A stretch of 64,000 nt of DNA from Phytophthora colocasiae (Eukaryota; Oomycota; Peronosporomycetes; Peronosporales; Peronosporaceae): NCBI GenBank assembly GCA_018806915.1, contig JAGKQI010000049.1, positions 2,024,400 through 2,088,399 of the forward strand, given 5' to 3'. The position numbers and the translations under genes were made by a program. Below the pieces are notes generated by a model. It was given only the letters and a program-made list of their open reading frames with translations, did not search any database and had not been told where the DNA came from. Of this stretch, positions 56,601 to 64,000 are shown one piece after another. Numbering within the stretch: position 1 is the stretch's first letter; each line of letters opens with the position of its first letter.

Positions 56601-59600
56601 GGTTTCGTGCTGCAAACAGGTGGTATACGTATATACATAGTCGGTGCACATCCTAGAAGCGGAAAAGTGTGTCGTTTGTTTCCTCCCACGTGCGTGTTCG
56701 CGTGCATTGTATACGCCATCTTTACATAGACGGGGCGGAATGGTTGTGCACATACATGACCCGCCACCGGTACCACTCGACGCGCCTTGATCCGTAGATA
56801 CGATTTGCGCCGCGACTTGCCCGCTACCGCCAACTACAACGCACACAGTCTCGTCTCAAAGTTTGTCCTCCGGCCCCACGATCCGGCGCAACCCTATATA
56901 TATGTTTCAGCCGATACACGTGTATCGGCGGGGTCCGGGGGTCCCTCAACCGGTTTTGCCTCTCTGTCGGGGGTCCCTTTGCCCTGTATCGTGGGGTCCC
57001 CAACCCAAAGTTAACAGTTTTGGGCACCTCGATATCACTAGTTTGTTTTGAACTCCTTCGCCAGACAGAAGAAGCTCAGGAGGGCCAAGTTGGTGCAAAA
57101 TTCGCGCGAAAAACAGCCACTCGTAAGATGTCGATGTCTACATGGTTCACTATGAGAATGGATATAGAAGGGCGTGTATACACGCAATAACCAATCAGCG
57201 ATTAGATTGTAATACTGCAGCAACTACAGACCTGGCGGGCCTGAAATTTCGCAAGGGTGTCTGTTTGACCATACCGAATCCGACTACAAACCACAGACAG
57301 CCGTTTTATGTCAAGTTCGTAGCCAATCAGCGGATAGAAGCAGCCTGCAACAACATTACAGTGGCTACTAGTACACTCACGGATAGAAAGCACGACACGG
57401 AATACACGCAGCATACATGCTCGGTTTCGTGCTGCAAACAGGTGGTATACGTATATACATAGTCGGTGCACATCCTAGAAGCGGAAAAGTGTGTCGTTTG
57501 TTTCCTCCCACGTGCGTGTTCGCGTGCATTGTATACGCCATCTTTACATAGACGGGGCGGAATGGTTGTGCACATACATGACCCGCCACCGGTACCACTC
57601 GACGCGCCTTGATCCGTAGATACGATTTGCGCCGCGACTTGCCCGCTACCGCCAACTACAACGCACACAGTCTCGTCTCAAAGTTTGTCCTCCGGCCCCA
57701 CGATCCGGCGCAACCCTATATATATGTTTCAGCCGATACACGTGTATCGGCGGGGTCCGGGGGTCCCCTCAACCGGTTTTGCCCTCTGTCGGGGGTCCCT
57801 TGCCCTGTATCGTGGGGTCCCCAACCCAAAGTTAACAGTTTTGGGCACCTCGATATCACTAGTTTGGTTTTGAACTCCTTCGCCAGACAGAAGAAGCTCA
57901 GGAGGGCCAAGTTGGTGCAAAATTCGCGCGAAAAAACAGCCACTCGTAAGATGTCGATGTCTACATGGTTCACTATGAGAATGGATATAGAAGGGCGTGT
58001 ATACACGCAATAACCTATCAGCGATTAGATTGTAATACTGCAGCAACTACAGACCTGGCGGGCCTGAAATTTCGCAAGGGTGTCTGTTTGACCATACCGA
58101 ATCCGACTACAAACCACAGACAGCCGTTTTATGTCAAGTTCGTAGCCAATCAGCGGATAGAAGCAGCCTGCAAACAACATTACAGTGGCTACTAGTACAC
58201 TCACGGATAGAAAGCACGACACGGAATACACGCAGCATACATGCTCGGTTTCGTGCTGCAAACAGGTGGTATACGTATATACATAGTCGGTGCACATCCT
58301 AGAAGCGGAAAAGTGTGTCGTTTGTTTCCTCCCACGTGCGTGTTCGCGTGCATTGTATACGCCATCTTTACATAGACGGGGCGGAATGGTTGTGCACATA
58401 CATGACCCGCCACCGGTACCACTCGACGCGCCTTGATCCGTAGATACGATTTGCGCCGCGACTTGCCCGCTACCGCCAACTACAACGCACACAGTCTCGT
58501 CTCAAAGTTTGTCCTCCGGCCCCACGATCCGGCGCAACCCTATATATATGTTTCCAGCCGATACACGTGTATCGGCGGGGTCCGGGGTCCCTCAACCGGT
58601 TTTGCCCTCTGTCGGGGGTCCCTTTGCCCTGTATCGTGGGGTCCCCAACCCAAAGTTAACAGTTTTGGGCACCTGATATCACTAGTTTGGTTTTGAACTC
58701 CTTCGCCAGACAGAAGAAGCTCAGGAGGGCCAAGTTGGTGCAAAATTCGCGCGAAAAAAACAGCCACTCGTAAGATGTCGATGTCTACATGGTTCACTAT
58801 GAGAATGGATATAGAAGGGCGTGTATACACGCAATAACCAATCAGCGATTAGATTGTAATACTGCAGCAACTACAGACCTGGCGGGCCTGAAATTTCGCA
58901 AGGGTGTCTGTTTGACCATACCGAATCCGACTACAAACCACAGACAGCCGTTTTATGTCAAGTTCGTAGCCAATCAGCGGATAGAAGCAGCCTGCAACAA
59001 CATTACAGTGGCTACTAGTACACTCACGGATAGAAAGCACGACACGGAATACACGCAGCATACATGCTCGGTTTCGTGCTGCAAACAGGTGGTATACGTA
59101 TATACATAGTCGGTGCACATCCTAGAAGCGGAAAAGTGTGTCGTTTGTTTCCTCCCACGTGCGTGTTCGCGTGCATTGTATACGCCATCTTTACATAGAC
59201 GGGGCGGAAATGGTTGTGCACATACATGACCCGCCACCGGTACCACTCGACGCGCCTTGATCCGTAGATACGATTTGCGCCGCGACTTGCCCGCTACCGC
59301 CAACTACAACGCACACAGTCTCGTCTCAAAGTTTGTCCTCCGGCCCCACGATCCGGCGCAACCCTATATATATGTTTCAGCCGATACACGTGTATCGGCG
59401 GGGTCCGGGGGTCCCCTCAACCGGTTTTGCCTCTCTGTCGGGGGTCCCTTGCCCTGTATCGTGGGGTCCCCAACCCAAAGTTAACAGTTTTGGGCACCTC
59501 TGATATCACTAGTTTGGGTTTTGAACTCCTTCGCCAGACAGAAGAAGCTCAGGAGGGCCAAGTTGGTGCAAAATTCGCGCGAAAAAAACAGCCACTCGTA

Positions 59601-62600
59601 AGATGTCGATGTCTACATGGTTCACTATGAGAATGGATATAGAAGGGCGTGTATACACGCAATAACCAATCAGCGATTAGATTGTAATACTGCAGCAACT
59701 ACAGACCTGGCGGGCCTGAAATTTCGCAAGGGTGTCTGTTTGACCATACCGAATCCGACTACAAACCACAGACAGCCGTTTTATGTCAAGTTCGTAGCCA
59801 ATCAGCGGATAGAAGCAGCCTGCAACAACATTACAGTGGCTACTAGTACACTCACGGATAGAAAGCACGACACGGAATACACGCAGCATACATGCTCGGT
59901 TTCGTGCTGCAAACAGGTGGTATACGTATATACATAGTCGGTGCACATCCTAGAAGCGGAAAAGTGTGTCGTTTGTTTCCTCCCACGTGCGTGTTCGCGT
60001 GCATTGTATACGCCATCTTTACATAGACGGGCGGAAATGGTTGTGCACATACATGACCCGCCACCGGTACCACTCGACGCGCCTTGATCCGTAGATACGA
60101 TTTGCGCCGCGACTTGCCCGCTACCGCCAACTACAACGCACACAGTCTCGTCTCAAAGTTTGTCCTCCGGCCCCACGATCCGGCGCAACCCTATATATAT
60201 GTTTCCAGCCGATACACGTGTATCGGCGGGGTCCGGGGTCCCTCAACCGGTTTTGCCTCTGTCGGGGGTCCCTTTGCTCCTGTATCGTGGGGTCCCCAAC
60301 CCAAAGTTAACAGTTTTGGGGCACCTCGATATCACTAGTTTGGGGTTTTGAACTCCTTCGCCAGACAGAAGAAGCTCAGGAGGGCCAAGTTGGTGCAAAA
60401 TTCGCGCGAAAAAAACAGCCACTCGTAAGATATCGATGTCTACATGGTTCACTATGAGAATGGATATAGAAGGGCGTGTATACACGCAATAACCAATCAG
60501 CGATTAGATTGTAATACTGCAGCAACTACAGACCTGGCGGGCCTGAAATTTCGCAAGGGTGTCTGTTTGACCATACCGAATCCGACTACAAACCACAGAC
60601 AGCCGTTTTATGTCAAGTTCGTAGCCAATCAGCGGATAGAAGCAGCCTGCAACAACATTACAGTGGCTACTAGTACACTCACGGATAGAAAGCACGACAC
60701 GGAATACACGCAGCATACATGCTCGGTTTCGTGCTGCAAACAGGTGGTATACGTATATACATAGTCGGTGCACATCCTAGAAGCGGAAAAGTGTGTCGTT
60801 TGTTTCTCCCACGTGCGTGTTCGCGTGCATTGTATACGCCATCTTTACATAGACGGGGCGGAATGGTTGTGCACATACATGACCCGCCACCGGTACCACT
60901 CGACGCGCCTTGATCCGTAGATACGATTTGCGCCGCGACTTGCCCGCTACCGCCAACTACAACGCACACAGTCTCGTCTCAAAGTTTGTCCTCCGGCCCC
61001 ACGATCCGGCGCAACCCTATATATATGTTTCCAGCCGATACACGTGTATCGGCGGGGTCCGGGGTCCCCTCAACCGGTTTTGCCTCTCTGTCGGGGGTCC
61101 CTTTGCCCTGTATCGTGGGGTCCCCAACCCAAAGTTAACAGTGTTGGGCACCTCGCTATCACTCGGTTGGGGTGTTGTACTCCTTCGCCTGCCAGAAGAC
61201 GCTCAGGCGGGCCATGTTGGTGCATAATTCGCGCGAAAAAAACAGCCACTCGTAAGATGTCGATGTCTACATGGTTCACTATGAGAATGGATATAGAAGG
61301 GCGTGTATACACGCAATAACCAATCAGCGATTAGATTGTAATACTGCAGCAACTACAGACCTGGCGGGCCTGAAATTTCGCAAGGGTGTCTGTTTGACCA
61401 TACCGAATCCGACTACAAACCACAGACAGCCGTTTTATGTCAAGTTCGTAGCCAATCAGCGGATAGAAGCAGCCTGCAACAACATTACAGTGGCTACTAG
61501 TACACTCACGGATAGAAAGCACGACACGGAATACACGCAGCATACATGCTCGGTTTCGTGCTGCAAACAGGTGGTATACGTATATACATAGTCGGTGCAC
61601 ATCCTAGAAGCGGAAAAGTGTGTCGTTTGTTTCTCCCACGTGCGTGTTCGCGTGCATTGTATACGCCATCTTTACATAGACGGGGCGGAATGGTTGTGCA
61701 CATACATGACCCGCCACCGGTACCACTCGACGCGCCTTGATCCGTAGATACGATTTGCGCCGCGACTTGCCCGCTACCGCCAACTACAACGCACACAGTC
61801 TCGTCTCAAAGTTTGTCCTCCGGCCCCACGATCCGGCGCAACCCTATATATATGTTTCAGCCGATACACGTGTATCGGCGGGGTCCGGGGGTCCTCTCAA
61901 CCGGTTTTGCCCTCTGTCGGGGGTCCCTTTGCCCTGTATCGTGGGGTCCCCAACCCAAAGTTAACAGTTTTGGGCACCTCGATATCACTAGTTTGGTTTT
62001 GAACTCCTTCGCCAGACAGAAGAAGCTCAGGAGGGCCAAGTTGGTGCAAAATTCGCGCGAAAAACAGCCACTCGTAAGATATCGATGTCTACATGGTTCA
62101 CTATGAGAATGGATATAGAAGGGCGTGTATACACGCAATAACCAATCAGCGATTAGATTGTAATACTGCAGCAACTACAGACCTGGCGGGCCTGAAATTT
62201 CGCAAGGGTGTCTGTTTGACCATACCGAATCCGACTACAAACCACAGACAGCCGTTTTATGTCAAGTTCGTAGCCAATCAGCGGATAGAAGCAGCCTGCA
62301 ACAACATTACAGTGGCTACTAGTACACTCACGGATAGAAAGCACGACACGGAATACACGCAGCATACATGCTCGGTTTCGTGCTGCAAACAGGTGGTATA
62401 CGTATATACATAGTCGGTGCACATCCTAGAAGCGGAAAAGTGTGTCGTTTGTTTCCTCCCACGTGCGTGTTCGCGTGCATTGTATACGCCATCTTTACAT
62501 AGACGGGGCGGAAATGGTTGTGCACATACATGACCCGCCACCGGTACCACTCGACGCGCCTTGATCCGTAGATACGATTTGCGCCGCGACTCTGCCCGCT

Positions 62601-64000
62601 ACCGCCAACTACAACGCACACAGTCTCGTGTGAAAGTTTGTCCTCGGGCCCCACGATGGGGCGGAACGCTATTTATATGTTTCAGCCGATACACGTGTAT
62701 CGGCGGGGTCCGGGGTCCCCTCAACCGGTTTTGCCTCTCTGTCGGGGGTCCCTTTGCCCTGTATCGTGGGGTCCCCAACCCAAAGTTAACAGTTTTGGGC
62801 ACCTCGATATCACTAGTTTGGTTTTGAACTCCTTCGCCAGACAGAAGAAGCTCAGGAGGGCCAAGTTGGTGCAAAATTCGCGCGAAAAAAACAGCCACTG
62901 TAAGATGTCGATGTCTACATGGTTCACTATGAGAATGGATATAGAAGGGCGTGTATACACGCAATAACCAATCAGCGATTAGATTGTAATACTGCAGCAA
63001 CTACAGACCTGGCGGGCCTGAAATTTCGCAAGGGTGTCTGTTTGACCATACCGAATCCGACTACAAACCACAGACAGCCGTTTTATGTCAAGTTCGTAGC
63101 CAATCAGCGGATAGAAGCAGCCTGCAACAACATTACAGTGGCTACTAGTACACTCACGGATAGAAAGCACGACACGGAATACACGCAGCATACATGCTCG
63201 GTTTCGTGCTGCAAACAGGTGGTATACGTATATACATAGTCGGTGCACATCCTAGAAGCGGAAAAGTGTGTCGTTTGTTTCTCCCACGTGCGTGTTCGCG
63301 TGCATTGTATACGCCATCTTTACATAGACGGGGCGGAATGGTTGTGCACATACATGACCCGCCACCGGTACCACTCGACGCGCCTTGATCCGTAGATACG
63401 ATTTGCGCCGCGACTTGCCCGCTACCGCCAACTACAACGCACACAGTCTCGTCTCAAAGTTTGTCCTCCGGCCCCACGATCCGGCGCAACCCTATATATA
63501 TGTTTCAGCCGATACACGTATCGGCGGGGTCCGGGGTCCCCTCAACCGGTTTTGCCCTCTGTCGGGGGTCCCTTGCCCTGTATCGTGGGGTCCCCAACCC
63601 AAAGTTAACAGTTTTGGGCACCTGATATCACTAGTTTGGTTTTGAACTCCTTCGCCAGACAGAAGAAGCTCAGAGGGCCAAGTTGGTGCAAAATTCGCGC
63701 GAAAAAACAGCCACTCGTAAGATATCTATCTCTACATGGTTCACTATGAGAATGGATATAGAAGGGCGTGTATACACGCAATAACCAATCAGCGATTAGA
63801 TTGTAATACTGCAGCAACTACAGACCTGGCGGGCCTGAAATTTCGCAAGGGTGTCTGTTTGACCATACCGAATCCGACTCACAAACCACAGACAGCCGTT
63901 TTATGTCAAGTTCGTAGCCAATCAGCGGATAGAAGCAGCCTGCAACAACATTACAGTGGCTACTAGTACACTCACGGATAGAAAGCACGACACGGAATAC

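Larger units (their letters stand above)
32158..64000 (+). repeat. Satellite array, ~39 head-to-tail monomers of ~824 bp (continues past window)
   Basis: The positions of the conserved phrase ATGGTTCAC mark monomers at 32418, 33241, 34072, 34890, 35715, 36546, 37371, 38197, 39016, 39840, 40666, 41491, 42319, 43145 (as ATGGTTCAA), 43968, 44800, 45622, 46445, 47268, 48091, 48921, 49743, 50568, 51391, 52215, 53037, 53863, 54677, 55498, 56320, 57142, 57965, 58789, 59617, 60444, 61271, 62093, 62919 and 63736. Spacing is 814-832 bp. All are in one orientation with no inserted element. From about the telomere-side TATA run, each monomer has a ~35 bp palindrome-containing head, a variable ~190 bp part and a ~600 bp nearly invariant part. 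No 5S, snRNA or tRNA gene is recognisable in the unit. The same ~106-codon ORF recurs in most monomers, but that is expected from sequence homogenisation. Confidence 0.97.

Noticed and set aside
32158..64000. Array as 5S rDNA, snRNA or tRNA gene cluster
   Set aside because: No 5S internal control region, U-RNA or tRNA A/B-box pattern could be found in the monomer.
32158..64000. CRISPR-like array
   Set aside because: Repeats are ~824 bp tandem units without short repeats and unique spacers, and the context is eukaryotic.

Overview
The window looks like eukaryotic, repeat-dominated nuclear DNA, most probably from an oomycete (Phytophthora-like). The two Ty1/copia retrotransposons have gag and pol sequences of the kind common in oomycete genomes. 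Short TTTAGGG-type telomere-like motifs are present (oomycetes and plants share that telomere unit). No prokaryotic gene organisation is visible. The organism call is inference from family resemblance. No intact host gene is supported anywhere; what looks coding is mobile-element sequence, captured gene pieces or decayed remnants.

Region 1 (1-26339) is a set of nested giant palindromes. The largest has its axis near 11793. Its left arm runs from 11477 back to position 1 and its right arm from 12109 to about 24858. After removing one copia element from each arm, each arm is about 5.9 kb. A second palindrome has its axis near 23685, with arms of about 2.3 kb. A third is centred on 847-7058. All three have the same ~630-640 bp segment, here called M, at the centre (847-1427 plus 7000-7058; 11478-12108; 23365-24005, inverted). 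The arms are built from blocks A (next to M in loci 1 and 3) and C. C carries a 280 bp solo LTR-like insertion, a GTACAT minisatellite, many degenerate ~120 bp modules and a captured exon-like ORF (10232-10930, with a broken mirror copy at 12657-13350).

Copia-1 (1428-6983) has 381 bp LTRs differing at one base, a 16 bp target duplication, a gag ORF, and a pol in a different frame that is reached through CTT TGA C, a known +1 frameshift type. Three further indels break pol. Copia-2 (15290-22125) has 193 bp LTRs (4 differences), a 5 bp AAGTG duplication, and a probable half-tRNA-Met primer site that overlaps the gag ATG. Its pol is heavily decayed. Between pol and the 3' LTR it carries an antisense passenger gene with a RanBP2-type zinc finger, a chromodomain-like segment and a cysteine-peptidase-like segment. 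Each copia sits in only one palindrome arm and the mirror sites are empty, so both inserted after the palindromes formed. The solo LTR is in both arms and so predates them.

Region 2 (26340-32157) is mostly low-copy sequence. It includes a fragment resembling the tyrosine-recombinase-like part of telomere-linked RecQ-type helicases (around 29043-29640), two telomere-like motifs (30208-30230 and 32143-32157), a block related to C, and a two-copy tandem repeat.

Region 3 (32158-64000, continuing beyond the window) is a head-to-tail satellite array of about 39 monomers averaging ~824 bp. Each monomer has a nearly invariant ~600 bp part and a variable ~190 bp G-run-rich part. It also has a 20 bp perfect palindrome with a CACGTG core, two CCAATCAGCG boxes and a TATA-like run. 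A helicase remnant, telomere-like motifs and a long satellite together suggest a subtelomeric or other heterochromatic location. Many ORF breaks and arm differences are homopolymer-length changes, so some may be sequencing or assembly errors.
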